From: an uncultured Bacteroidales bacterium
GTDB taxonomy: Bacteria > Bacteroidota > Bacteroidia > Bacteroidales > UBA932
Reading direction: 5' to 3'
Assembly (NCBI GenBank): GCA_934700615.1
Contig: CAKUXR010000015.1
Location: 1-64,000, forward strand
DNA: 64,000 nucleotides
Under the pieces are notes generated by a model that saw only the letters and a program-made list of their open reading frames with translations, did not search any database and was not told where the DNA came from. Both the position numbers and the translations under genes were made by a program. Below, in pieces: positions 1 to 8,991 of this stretch (its first letter is position 1; every line of letters starts with the position of its first letter).

Positions 1-119
1 GTATCCCGGTCCACAATCTCAGGAGTAAGCAGGTCAATCTCCTCGTAATGCCTCAGAGCCCTCACGGTCACTCTGCCCAGGCGGGAAAACTCCCCGATTT
101 TCAACTTGTTTTTACCCAT
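1..119 (-). CDS. MerR-family transcriptional regulator, N-terminal part (runs off the left edge)
   Basis: Only the first 39 or so codons are inside the window; the rest lies beyond base 1. The start ATG is at 119 on the minus strand. The visible peptide has the MerR winged-helix pattern: KIGEFSRLGRVTVRALRHYE, followed by IDLLTPEIVDRD. This is the helix-turn-helix that binds the spaced -35/-10 region of target promoters. The effector domain, which would tell a metal, drug or redox sensor apart, is not visible. The gene is divergent from the TonB receptor gene at 401 across about 280 bases, so it could regulate that gene, but nothing in the sequence proves it. Confidence 0.85.
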   Translation of the reverse strand, partial: MGKNKLKIGEFSRLGRVTVRALRHYEEIDLLTPEIVDRD

Positions 120-149
120 AACAATTCGTGCACTTTTGTTATTCGCCGG

Positions 150-157
150 CAAAGATA
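150..157 (-). promoter_or_regulatory. -7 box (TATCTTTG) of the merR-type gene
   Basis: On the minus strand this reads TATCTTTG, the Bacteroidetes sigma-A -7 consensus TAnnTTTG. It lies about 30 bases upstream of the ATG at 119. A TTGAC-like element lies about 22 bases further upstream on the same strand, so the -33 match is only approximate. Confidence 0.6.
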
Positions 158-343
158 ATATATGCCGTAGGGTACGAGTCAAGAGAAAAATGAAAAAAGT
201 TTAATTGAATGCCCGATTAATCTCCTCCTGTGGATTGGCCAAGCATCCCACTTGGCCGCAAGTTTTTGGTTATTAGAGGTTTTGTTAAGTTGAAAAATGG
301 TAGAAATTCCGGATGAAACATAACTTTAATGGTTTAAGATTTT

Positions 344-351
344 TATATTTG
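344..351 (+). promoter_or_regulatory. -7 box (TATATTTG) upstream of the first TonB receptor gene
   Basis: TATATTTG fits TAnnTTTG and lies 50 bases before the ATG at 401. A second match, TAAATTTG, is at 364-371. No clear -33 TTTG is visible for either. The rest of 120-400 is AT-rich leader in which I see no other gene. Confidence 0.5.
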
Positions 352-400
352 TAAGTAAAGACCTAAATTTGCGTGTAAAATATATAATAACATTACCTCT

Positions 401-3400
401 ATGAATTATTCATTAAAGCATCTGTTGCTTGCCGGCATCGCTATGTTGGCAGGTACATTCGCCTATGCACAGGTGACGACCTCTTCTATGGGCGGTCGTG
501 TCACCGATGAAAAAGGAGAACCGGTTGTCGGAGCAGCTGTGGTAGCTACACACGAACCTTCCGGTACTGTTTACGGAGCTATTGTTAACCAGAGCGGACA
601 GTATGCCATCAACGGTATGCGTTCCGGTGGACCATACAAAGTCGAGGTCTCATCAGTTGGTTACAATGCCATTGTCTTCAAGGATGTAACACTTCAGCTC
701 GCTGAAACTTACAACCTCAACGCTTCTCTTAAGGAATCTACAGAGTTCTTGGAGCAGGTAGTGGTCATCGGAACTGCAAAATCAAAGTTCAGCAGTGAAA
801 AGACCGGTGCTGCAACCAACATTACCAGCAGCCAGATAACCTCTTTGCCGACTGTAAGCAGAAGCTTGTCTGACGTTACCAGACTTTCTCCTTATGGTGG
901 AAACGGAATGTCATTCGCCGGAGCTGACGGCCGTACAGCCAACTTCACCGTTGACGGAGCCAACTTCAACAACAACTTCGGTCTCAACTCCAAACTTCCG
1001 GGAGGCGGAAACCCTATCTCCATCGATGCCATCGAGGAACTTCAGGTCGTTATCTCGCCTTTTGACGTTCGCCAGACCAACTTCATCGGAGGTGGTGTCA
1101 ATGCCATCACAAAGTCAGGTACAAACACCTTCAAAGGATCTGCCTACATCTATCACCGCAACGAGAACATGCGTGGTGATACAGTTGACGGAACCCAGAT
1201 TTCAGGCGCACGCGAGAAAGACAGAACCACAACTTATGGCTTCACCCTCGGCGGACCTATCGTCAAGAACAAACTGTTCTTCTTTGTCAATGCCGAGTTG
1301 TCACAGATTCCTTCTGTAGCAAACAGATGGAGAGCAAGAGCAGACGAAAGCGTTACTCCTGATGCTACCAAATACCTCTCTTACGCTACTGTAGCCGATA
1401 TGGAGAGAGTATCTGCCCACGTGAAGGAAAAATATGGTTATGACACAGGTTCTTTCACAAGCTTCCCAGCTGACGAGAGCAACAAGAAACTCCTCGCGAG
1501 ACTCGACTGGAACATCAATTCCAAGAATCACCTCGCATTGCGTTACAACTATACCAACAATGTTTCATGGTCAGCTCCTAACGCATCTTCAATGGACGGT
1601 GGTACACGTTCTGCATTCTCACGTACCTCCCTCTATTCTATGTCATACGCAAACTCCATGTACTCAATGGAGAACATCGTGCACTCAGCATCATTGGATT
1701 TGAACAGCCGTATCAACGACAACCTTTCAAACCAGCTGCTTGCCACCTTCTCTAAACTTGACGACGTCAGAGGAACAAACTCAAGCGAGTTCCCATTCAT
1801 TGACATCATGGACGGTACAGGTACAAACACCCCGTACATCTCTCTCGGATACGAGCTCTTCACATGGAACAACGCAGTTCACAACACAATTGCAAATGTG
1901 AAGGATGACCTCACATACTACTTCGGAACCCATAAGCTTACCACAGGTCTGAGCTATGAATATCAGATGGCTGACAACGCTTACATGAGAAACGGAACAG
2001 GTTACTACCGTTACCTCAGCGTAGATGACTTCATCAACGGTGCGGCTCCTGAGGTTGTCTGCCTTACCTACGGTTACGGCGGAGAGAAGAACCCTGCTGC
2101 AAGAGTTCAGTTCCACAAGCTCGGTATCTACGCTCAGGATGAGTGGAGTGCAGCTGAGAACTTCAAGCTTACCTACGGTATCCGTTTCGACGGTCTCTTC
2201 TTCGACAATGGTGATCTTATGACAAACAACAAGATCAAAGCCATTGACTACTACGATCATAACAACAACGTACGTAACATCGACACAGGCAAGTGGCCTT
2301 CAGGCAAGGTTACCGTTTCACCTCGTATCGGTTTCACTTGGGACGTATTGAAGGACAAGACCCTCACAGTCCGTGGCGGTACCGGTCTCTTCTCAGGCCG
2401 TCTGCCTCTCGTATTCTTCACCAACATGCCTACAAACTCAGGTATGGTTCAGTATCAGGCACAGATCAATGCTACCAATGCCAAGAAGAACGGATTCTCT
2501 ATGGATGAGTTCAAGGGCGGTCTCGTTACCAGCGGCGGCAAGGCAAACGGCCAGGCTCTCCTCGACAAGCTCGTAGGTCTCGGCTATCCTGCTGAAATCT
2601 CTCCTGACAAAGGAACTGTTCCTTCATCAATCTCTGCAGTTGACCACAAGTTCAAGATGCCTCAGGTATGGAAGACTTCATTGGCTGTAGATTACCAGTT
2701 CCCTACATCATTCCCATTCTCTATCACTGCTGAGGGTATCTACAACAAGACAGTGAACGGAGTCATGATGTCAGACTGGAGCATCATCCCTGTTGAGGGC
2801 TACACCAGATGGCACGGTGCTGACAATCGTCCTATCTTCCCTTCTACATTCAGAACTGGAACAAAGGCATTCGTCCTCGAGAACACCCACAAGGGATACG
2901 GATATTCTGCAAACCTTACCGTGAATATGCGTCCTATCGAGAACCTCAGCATCATGGCTGCATACACCCATACCGCTTCCAAGGAAATTACCGGTATGCC
3001 TGGTTCTGCCGCAGAGTCTGCATTCACTTACGTTCCGACAGTTGCCGGTCCTAACAACATTCCTCTCCACAACTCACAGTACGTTACACCTGACCGTTTC
3101 ATCGCATCTCTCACACACCATGACAAATGCGGAAACCACTTCAGCTTGATTTACGAAACATGGAGAGGCGGCTACAACTATTCATACATGACTGCAAACG
3201 ACATGAATGGTGACGGCTACGCATACGACGCATTGTATATCCCTACAGACAAGGAAGTTGCAGACAAACAGTTCCGTTTCGTTTCTGACAACGACCGTGA
3301 CCGCTTCATGGAGTACGTACACAACGACAAGTACCTCAGCAAGCACCAGGGCGAATATGCTGAAGCATACAGCGTATATTCTCCATGGGTTCACAGAGTA

Positions 3401-3700
3401 GATGTAAGCTACAAGCACGATTTCAAGATTAAGGTCGGCAAGACAACCAATACTCTCCAGCTCAGCCTCGACGTGAAGAACCTCATGAACCTCTTCAACT
3501 CCAAGTGGGGTGTAGCCAAGTATATGAACCCTGATTTGAACGAGGGCCGTATCCTCAAGTATGATTCTACCGACAGCGAGGGCTATCCAGTATTCTCTAC
3601 TCCTGCACTTGTCAAGAGTGGTGTCAAGACATTCGTTCCATATACTGCAATCGGTCAGTGCTGGTATGCTTCAATTGGTATCAAATATATGTTTAACTAA
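401..3700 (+). CDS. Oar-like TonB-dependent outer-membrane receptor
   Basis: The protein has 1099 residues. A Sec signal peptide spans residues 1-24 (ending FAYAQ). A carboxypeptidase-regulatory-like beta-sandwich follows at about 30-110 (GGRVTDEKGEPVVGAAVV). The plug is at about 120-245, with VDGANFNNNFG and IEELQVVISPFDVRQ. The rest is a long beta-barrel ending in an aromatic-rich strand (WYASIGIKYMFN). This is the Oar type, which works without a SusD lid and is known to import or export large ligands across the outer membrane with TonB/ExbBD energy. It lies 17 bases before an OB-fold lipoprotein gene, so the two are probably one transcript. Codon use is strongly biased to C-ending codons, suggesting high expression. 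The substrate is not evident from the receptor itself; the neighbouring nucleases suggest nucleic acid. Confidence 0.9.
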   Translation: MNYSLKHLLLAGIAMLAGTFAYAQVTTSSMGGRVTDEKGEPVVGAAVVATHEPSGTVYGAIVNQSGQYAINGMRSGGPYKVEVSSVGYNAIVFKDVTLQLAETYNLNASLKESTEFLEQVVVIGTAKSKFSSEKTGAATNITSSQITSLPTVSRSLSDVTRLSPYGGNGMSFAGADGRTANFTVDGANFNNNFGLNSKLPGGGNPISIDAIEELQVVISPFDVRQTNFIGGGVNAITKSGTNTFKGSAYIYHRNENMRGDTVDGTQISGAREKDRTTTYGFTLGGPIVKNKLFFFVNAELSQIPSVANRWRARADESVTPDATKYLSYATVADMERVSAHVKEKYGYDTGSFTSFPADESNKKLLARLDWNINSKNHLALRYNYTNNVSWSAPNASSMDGGTRSAFSRTSLYSMSYANSMYSMENIVHSASLDLNSRINDNLSNQLLATFSKLDDVRGTNSSEFPFIDIMDGTGTNTPYISLGYELFTWNNAVHNTIANVKDDLTYYFGTHKLTTGLSYEYQMADNAYMRNGTGYYRYLSVDDFINGAAPEVVCLTYGYGGEKNPAARVQFHKLGIYAQDEWSAAENFKLTYGIRFDGLFFDNGDLMTNNKIKAIDYYDHNNNVRNIDTGKWPSGKVTVSPRIGFTWDVLKDKTLTVRGGTGLFSGRLPLVFFTNMPTNSGMVQYQAQINATNAKKNGFSMDEFKGGLVTSGGKANGQALLDKLVGLGYPAEISPDKGTVPSSISAVDHKFKMPQVWKTSLAVDYQFPTSFPFSITAEGIYNKTVNGVMMSDWSIIPVEGYTRWHGADNRPIFPSTFRTGTKAFVLENTHKGYGYSANLTVNMRPIENLSIMAAYTHTASKEITGMPGSAAESAFTYVPTVAGPNNIPLHNSQYVTPDRFIASLTHHDKCGNHFSLIYETWRGGYNYSYMTANDMNGDGYAYDALYIPTDKEVADKQFRFVSDNDRDRFMEYVHNDKYLSKHQGEYAEAYSVYSPWVHRVDVSYKHDFKIKVGKTTNTLQLSLDVKNLMNLFNSKWGVAKYMNPDLNEGRILKYDSTDSEGYPVFSTPALVKSGVKTFVPYTAIGQCWYASIGIKYMFN

Positions 3701-3717
3701 TCGTGTATCAGAATATT

Positions 3718-5190
3718 ATGAAACTTAAATATTTATTGACCGCCCTTTTGGCATCATCTTTCGCATTCATCGGATGTGAAGATGAGAAGGTAGGGTACCT
3801 TGACAATATCAAGCTCTCCGAGTCATATATGTCAATGCCTGTAAACGGTGGTAAGATTACCCTCGATATCGACGCCAACGTTGATTGGGAATTCGTTACC
3901 AATGACAACTGGCCGGATGTTATCGTCAGAGACAACAAGACTGGTGAGATCAAGTCCCAGACTCCATCTTGGCTCGCTGCTGACGCCATGTCAGGAAAGG
4001 CCGGCAAGAGCACTGTGACTTTCACTGCTGCAGAGTCAGCCGGTGGACGTGAGCTCGAGCTTACCATTAAGGCAGGTGCAAGCAAGCAGTTCATCAGAGT
4101 CCGTCAGGGCTCCCTCACAGCTGTGACAGTTTCTTGCAAGGAAGCTAATGAGTCACCTGTAGGCAAGAATGTAAAGGTAAAAGGTACCTGCACATCCATC
4201 GAGAACACGACTTACGGAAACTGGTATCTTACAGACGACACCGGTTCACTTTATATCTATGGTACACTCGACAAGAAGGGTGCTAAGAAGAACTTCTCAA
4301 GCCTTGGAATCGAAGTCGGTGACATCATCGAGCTTGAAGGACCTATCGGTGACTATAAAGGCACAAGGCAGGTTGTCGATGCTACCGTACTCAGCATCAA
4401 GAAGTCTCTCATGAAGGTCATGACTCCTTCAGTTTCAGTTCCTAAGACTGCTTCTGATGTTACAGTTAAGGTGGCTTACAAGGGCAGCGGTGTATTCGTG
4501 ACACTCCCTGAGGATTGCCCATGGCTTACATTCAAGGGCATGACCTACAAGAAGGGCGAGCCTACCAAGATCGATGCAAATCCTGCTGATACTGCACTTG
4601 TATCATTCTCAACTATTGCAAATGAGGCTGCTACTGAGCGTGTTGCTGTAGTCAAGTTCTCTTCAAGCACTGCAAAGCAGTCATCTGAAGGCGATTGCAA
4701 GATTACTCAGGCTCCTGCTGCTTACTTCGTAGAGTCATTCCTGACATCTATGGGCAAGTTCACCATCAATGACGTGACACTCCCTGAGGGTTCCAGCTAC
4801 GTTTGGAAGCATGATACCGAGAGAGGTTACATGAAGGCTTCTTCATTTGTCGGAGGCAAGAATCTTGCGTCAGAGTCTTGGCTGATTTCTCCGGAGATTG
4901 ACCTTACCAAGATTAAGGAAGCATCCCTTAACTTCGATCACGCAATGAACTTTATAGGTTCAGACAATGCTACCGATCACATCTTCGTATATGTGAAGAA
5001 AGTTGGCGCTGATTGGACACTGATTACCATGCCTAATTATCCTACATCGACATCCAAGTGGACTTTTGTCAATTCCGGTGATTTCGATCTCAAGAATTTT
5101 GTAGGTTCCAAGATTCAGATTGCATTCAAGTATGTCGGAACTGCTTCTGTTGCTCCTACATACGAGCTTAAGAATGTCCTCATCAAGTAA
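3718..5190 (+). CDS. Surface lipoprotein with BACON-like, OB-fold-like and C-terminal jelly-roll domains
   Basis: The protein has 490 residues. I chose ATG 3718 over an in-frame GTG at 3703 because MKLKYLL starts a compact lipoprotein signal with lipobox FIGC (Cys20). Residues 25-130 are an Ig/BACON-like sandwich. Residues 135-228 resemble the OB fold found in secreted bacterial nucleases and their partners (YGNWYLTDDTGSLYIYG, then VGDIIELEGPIGDYKG). Residues 230-335 form a second Ig-like unit. Residues 340-490 resemble choice-of-anchor J/DUF5017 domains (SESWLISPEIDLT). No catalytic motif is visible, so binding is the likely role. It takes the place a SusD would hold next to the receptor. 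Nucleic-acid binding is an inference from the OB fold and from the nuclease genes downstream. Confidence 0.8.
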   Translation: MKLKYLLTALLASSFAFIGCEDEKVGYLDNIKLSESYMSMPVNGGKITLDIDANVDWEFVTNDNWPDVIVRDNKTGEIKSQTPSWLAADAMSGKAGKSTVTFTAAESAGGRELELTIKAGASKQFIRVRQGSLTAVTVSCKEANESPVGKNVKVKGTCTSIENTTYGNWYLTDDTGSLYIYGTLDKKGAKKNFSSLGIEVGDIIELEGPIGDYKGTRQVVDATVLSIKKSLMKVMTPSVSVPKTASDVTVKVAYKGSGVFVTLPEDCPWLTFKGMTYKKGEPTKIDANPADTALVSFSTIANEAATERVAVVKFSSSTAKQSSEGDCKITQAPAAYFVESFLTSMGKFTINDVTLPEGSSYVWKHDTERGYMKASSFVGGKNLASESWLISPEIDLTKIKEASLNFDHAMNFIGSDNATDHIFVYVKKVGADWTLITMPNYPTSTSKWTFVNSGDFDLKNFVGSKIQIAFKYVGTASVAPTYELKNVLIK

Positions 5191-5214
5191 TTGATTTGAA
5201 GATATGATATTATG

Positions 5215-5246
5215 CGGGCGGTCCCAAGTCGGGGCTGCCCGTTTTT
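5215..5246 (+). terminator. Rho-independent terminator after the first receptor/lipoprotein pair
   Basis: CGGGCGGTCCC (5215-5225) pairs with GGGGCTGCCCG (5231-5241) through two G-T wobbles and is followed by five T. It ends the 401-5190 transcript, 25 bases after the stop codon. Confidence 0.8.
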
Positions 5247-5326
5247 CTGTCCATATGTGTCTGTGTACGTGAAGTGTATGTAAGTGACTTGTAGCATGAT
5301 AGTCATGTAAATGTAATACGATTTAG

Positions 5327-5358
5327 TTTGTTTCTTTCATATAGGATAATTATCTTTG
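5327..5358 (+). promoter_or_regulatory. Canonical Bacteroidetes promoter: TTTG, 20 bases, TATCTTTG
   Basis: TTTG at 5327-5330 and TATCTTTG at 5351-5358 are exactly 20 bases apart and 54 bases before the ATG at 5413. This is the clearest promoter in the window. With the terminator just upstream, it gives the next lipoprotein gene its own transcript. Confidence 0.85.
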
Positions 5359-5412
5359 TAAACTATTCAAGTAAGGATATTTTTAATTGTTTAAAATATA
5401 AGCACACACATC

Positions 5413-7641
5413 ATGAGAATCAGAACATTGATTTCGGGTTCACTTGCGTTGGCTGCCATGCTTTTTGCACAGTCTTGCGGTGATAAGAATGAACCGGAAG
5501 GACTTCCGGAAATTAATCTTTCGAAGAATGTCATAGAATTTCAGCAGGAGGCGTCTTCAGAGACTATAAAGGTTGCATCTACAAGACAGTGGTTCCTGAG
5601 CAACTGCCCTGAATGGATCGCTGTTGACCCGCAGAATGGAAAAGATCCAAACGGAATGGACGTAACAATTTCAGTGCTCGGCAATACAGGACTGGACCGT
5701 GAGGCAGCATTGAAATTCTCTATCGGCTACGATACCAAGACATTGACAGTAAAGCAGAAGGGTACTGGCTCTGCGGCTGATCTCGTAGTATATCACAATG
5801 ACTTTGATAAAACGGATGCCGTTAAGTCAGAGGACGGATGGAAGACATATCTCGATTCTTTCGACGGCTGGAAAAATGAAACCGGAAGCGGATTATCTTC
5901 TATAGATTATGCTTTCAATGGAATGAGTGCACGTCAGACATCTTCAGGTGCTTCCAACGGAACTTATTCTGATTATCCTGGTTCCGGCAAGAATTATCTC
6001 TGGTTTGCAAAGGAGAACTATTTCCAGGTAAAGAATATCACCCTTCCTGAGAATACTGTGAACTATGTTCTCTCATTTGGTTCAGAGAGGAATCTGTATC
6101 AGGCTGCTGACAATACTTTCAAGCACGATGAGTTCCTGGTATATGTCAGCAACGACGGTCAGAAGTGGGTGGCTCTTGAATATGCTTTCCCTAATGGCGA
6201 CAAGAGCAGACGTTGGGATCTCGCATCTACTAAATTCACGGTTCCTGCGGGCACCAAGTCTTTGTACGTATATATGACGGCTTCAGTTGCCAGCGCATAT
6301 ATGGTGGATGACCTCGACCTCAGTGTTGCAGCTGAAGCAGGTACTGTCATTGACTTCTCAAAGGGCGTTGACCTCGGTACAGGCGGTGGCGAAACCCCGG
6401 AGCCGACTCCTGGTGCAGGCACCATCGCAGAGATTGCGGCAGGCGCAGAGAACGCTGCAATCGACCTTAAGGATGTATTGGTTACGGGCGTAACTCTCAA
6501 GAGCTATGTGATTACTGACGCAACCGGAAGTATCCTTGTTTTCGCAAATGCCGATCCAAAGGTAAAGGTAGGCGATAAGATCAATGTTACCGGTACTACC
6601 GGCAAGCACAATGGCCTTATGCAGATTACTACCCCTACTGCAACTGTTGTTTCCAGCGGCAACACTGTAACATATCCTGCTCCTCTGGAACTTACCGAAG
6701 CGAAAATGAAAGAAGACGCTCCGACAGCTGTGACTTATGTATCATTCACAGGAACTGTGAAGAAGAGCGGTAAATTCTATAATATCTTCGTAGGAAGCTA
6801 TACTGCTAAGGACCTTTCTTGCTCTTATTATACAGGAGATATGGAAGGTTTTGTCGGCAGCGACATCAAAGTAGAAGGATGGTATGTCGGCGGAAATCCT
6901 CATTATCAGGTAGTTGCCACTAAAGTAGAGGAAGTCGTATCAGATACCCCTAAATTCTCTGTAAGCACAGAGACACTTACTGCAAAAGCTGCTGACAAGT
7001 CGGTTTCTTTCGACGTAAGAGGCAATGTCAAGTGGACTGTCGCTTCTGACAATGCCGCTTATACGGTATCTCCTGAATCGGGTGACGGCAATGGCACTGT
7101 AACTGTATCATTTGCAGAGAACACGACTGATAAGGACGTGACTGTGAAACTTACCGTTTCGACAACAGCTGAGGTCGCTACCAAGTCATACACTGTAACT
7201 CTTACCCATAAGGGAGTTTCTGCTGCCGGAACTGAGGACTTCTCAAGTAGCGTTGAATGGACACTTGGAACAAATGCTTATAGTGAAAAGGCTACTGTCA
7301 ATGGTGTCGCAGATGTTCCTGTCCTGAAACTCGGCACTGCCAAGAAAGCCGGAACTGCAACATTGAAGATTCCGGCAGGTACTACCAAAGTATCTTTCTA
7401 CGGTGTGGCATGGAAGGGAAAAACCGCGACTATTAAGGCGTCAGTGGGCGAAACTCAGGTAGCTACTCAGGCCTTGGCCGCTAATGAGGGTGCTACAAGT
7501 AATTCCCCTTATAAACTGGCAGTTGAAGATACCGATAAGTACACCATCACTCTTCCTGCCAAATTGGAGGCTGAAACAGAGGTTACAGTAACGACCACAA
7601 CAAATGCAAGAGCTATACTTTTTGCAATAAGGGCGGAGTAA
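5413..7641 (+). CDS. Multidomain surface lipoprotein with two BACON-like and two OB-fold-like domains
   Basis: The protein has 742 residues and lipobox AQSC (Cys22). In order: a BACON-like domain at 30-117 (WIAVDPQNGKD, then TLTVKQKG); a jelly-roll/choice-of-anchor-like domain at 122-308 that ends in YMVDDLDL; a Gly/Pro/Thr linker at 313-337; an OB-like domain at 338-415 (YVITDATGSILVFAN, then VGDKINVTGTTGKHNG); a second OB-like unit at about 420-505; a second BACON at 513-602; and a beta-rich C-terminus. There are no enzyme motifs. It has its own strong promoter and a terminator on each side. The architecture repeats that of the lipoprotein at 3718, so both probably serve as surface binding proteins for the same ligand. 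Nucleic acid is inferred, not shown. Confidence 0.8.
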   Translation: MRIRTLISGSLALAAMLFAQSCGDKNEPEGLPEINLSKNVIEFQQEASSETIKVASTRQWFLSNCPEWIAVDPQNGKDPNGMDVTISVLGNTGLDREAALKFSIGYDTKTLTVKQKGTGSAADLVVYHNDFDKTDAVKSEDGWKTYLDSFDGWKNETGSGLSSIDYAFNGMSARQTSSGASNGTYSDYPGSGKNYLWFAKENYFQVKNITLPENTVNYVLSFGSERNLYQAADNTFKHDEFLVYVSNDGQKWVALEYAFPNGDKSRRWDLASTKFTVPAGTKSLYVYMTASVASAYMVDDLDLSVAAEAGTVIDFSKGVDLGTGGGETPEPTPGAGTIAEIAAGAENAAIDLKDVLVTGVTLKSYVITDATGSILVFANADPKVKVGDKINVTGTTGKHNGLMQITTPTATVVSSGNTVTYPAPLELTEAKMKEDAPTAVTYVSFTGTVKKSGKFYNIFVGSYTAKDLSCSYYTGDMEGFVGSDIKVEGWYVGGNPHYQVVATKVEEVVSDTPKFSVSTETLTAKAADKSVSFDVRGNVKWTVASDNAAYTVSPESGDGNGTVTVSFAENTTDKDVTVKLTVSTTAEVATKSYTVTLTHKGVSAAGTEDFSSSVEWTLGTNAYSEKATVNGVADVPVLKLGTAKKAGTATLKIPAGTTKVSFYGVAWKGKTATIKASVGETQVATQALAANEGATSNSPYKLAVEDTDKYTITLPAKLEAETEVTVTTTTNARAILFAIRAE

Positions 7642-7672
7642 TACCTTATAATTCAATTTAATGATAGACTAT

Positions 7673-7704
7673 AAAGGGTGCCCGGAAAAACCGGGTTGCC
7701 CTTT
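7673..7704 (+). terminator. Hairpin terminator downstream of the 742-residue lipoprotein gene
   Basis: AAAGGGTGCCCGG (7673-7685) and CCGGGTTGCCCTTT (7691-7704) form a stem with one bulge and an A5 loop. The T run is short (CTTTGT), so termination may be partial and allow read-through into the nuclease operon. Confidence 0.6.
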
Positions 7705-7756
7705 GTCCGTCTAAAGGAAACGAAGATTTGGACGTTTCCACAAGCATTGACGCTAC

Positions 7757-8962
7757 GTGAAAAAAACATTGAACAAAATAATGAAATGGGCATTGGCACT
7801 TATGGTGTCAGTGCCTTTTATATATTCCTGTGAAGGAAATGACCCGCAAGTAAAGCCGGAAATCGCGGTCAGGGTCAATCCCGTAGAGGCTACGGGAGGT
7901 GACCAGTTCATGTCCGTTACCGCTTCCGGAAATTGGAGCATTGCCGTAAAGGATCAGTCAGGCGGGCCACTCAGCTGGGTAAGTGTAAAGCCGTCCAGCG
8001 GATATGGCAGCATGTCCAACGTGGTCCTGACAGTCGAGAAGAACAATGGCGAGTCTGCGCGCACGGCAATTCTGGAATTGACCGCAGACGGAAACAGGAC
8101 GACAGTGGCATTGACCCAGCAGGGAACGAAGGAATCAGGCGGTTCCGGGGAAGTTGTTGTCCCGGAGGGCTGTCCGGACCTTAGAAAAGTGGGTTGGCTG
8201 GAAATCCCGGGAATCCCTGATGGGACTAAGTTGGGACAGTTCTCGCACTCCATGACCATCGGGCCGGTACGAACCAGAAACTACTCATATTCATGGGATT
8301 ATGATAACTTTGTCGCACCATGGGTAGCTTACCCTCTCAGCCGATGGACTATCGGTTCGGGTAGCCGTACAAATGCTTGGGGAGTGGATCCATATCTTTC
8401 TGAGAAACAGCAGCCGGTGCTGTATATGCGTGGTTTCAGGAGCACTTCATCCCGACACTACGACAGGGGCCATCAGTTGCCGTCGGCAGACAGGCTGCAT
8501 AACGGAGCCAATCAGGCGACTTTCTATGGTACCAACATGACTCCACAACTTTCAGAACTGAATCAGCATTTCTGGGCCAATCTTGAGGGCAAGGTCCGTT
8601 CATGGGCCGGCAGCTCAGATACCTGCTATGTCGTAACAGGCTGTCTTACAGAGCTAAGCACTGAATATGCGCTCGATAACGTGGGTAAGAAAATCACAGT
8701 TCCTTCGCATTATTACAAGGCTGTGCTCAGATACAGCAAGAGTACGACACTCGGATTCGCAGGCTATATGGGCTGTGCGATTCTTCTGGAACACAGGGAT
8801 TACGGAGATGGAAGCAACTTCAAGGAATATGCGATTTCCATTGACGAACTCGAAAAGAAAACCGGCATTGACTTTTACCCGAACCTTTCGAAACTTATAG
8901 GCAAGGAGGCTGCGGCGAAGGTCGAGGCTCAGGACCCTAAGACCATCAGCTGGTGGTGGTAA
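7757..8962 (+). CDS. Lipoprotein DNA/RNA non-specific endonuclease with N-terminal BACON-like domain
   Basis: The protein has 401 residues if it starts at GTG 7757 (MKKTLNKIMKWALAL, lipobox IYSC, Cys25). An ATG at 7781 would also leave a minimal signal. A BACON-like domain occupies about 36-122 and ends in VALTQQG. Residues 145-400 are a NUC1/EndA-type beta-beta-alpha-metal nuclease. They contain the signature DRGH at 236-239 (His239 the general base), then FYGTNMTPQ and LNQHFWANLE with the metal-binding Asn. These enzymes cut DNA and RNA without sequence preference. The lipobox places it on the membrane, probably the cell surface. It heads an operon with an EEP enzyme (29 bases on), a TonB receptor, a DUF5689 lipoprotein and a peptidase. 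The protein oddly ends in three tryptophans. Confidence 0.9.
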   Translation: MKKTLNKIMKWALALMVSVPFIYSCEGNDPQVKPEIAVRVNPVEATGGDQFMSVTASGNWSIAVKDQSGGPLSWVSVKPSSGYGSMSNVVLTVEKNNGESARTAILELTADGNRTTVALTQQGTKESGGSGEVVVPEGCPDLRKVGWLEIPGIPDGTKLGQFSHSMTIGPVRTRNYSYSWDYDNFVAPWVAYPLSRWTIGSGSRTNAWGVDPYLSEKQQPVLYMRGFRSTSSRHYDRGHQLPSADRLHNGANQATFYGTNMTPQLSELNQHFWANLEGKVRSWAGSSDTCYVVTGCLTELSTEYALDNVGKKITVPSHYYKAVLRYSKSTTLGFAGYMGCAILLEHRDYGDGSNFKEYAISIDELEKKTGIDFYPNLSKLIGKEAAAKVEAQDPKTISWWW

Positions 8963-8991
8963 CACAGACGACGAAATTAATAACATTGACA

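Noticed and set aside
1781..2260. 159-codon antisense frame within the first TonB receptor gene
   Set aside because: It is a mirror of the strongly codon-biased receptor gene; the composition (runs of Val, Cys, Ser) is typical of antisense frames and there is no promoter.
8953..8991. Longer N-terminus of the EEP enzyme starting at 8953
   Set aside because: It would overlap the nuclease stop codon and put 13 polar residues before a clean signal peptide that starts at 8992.
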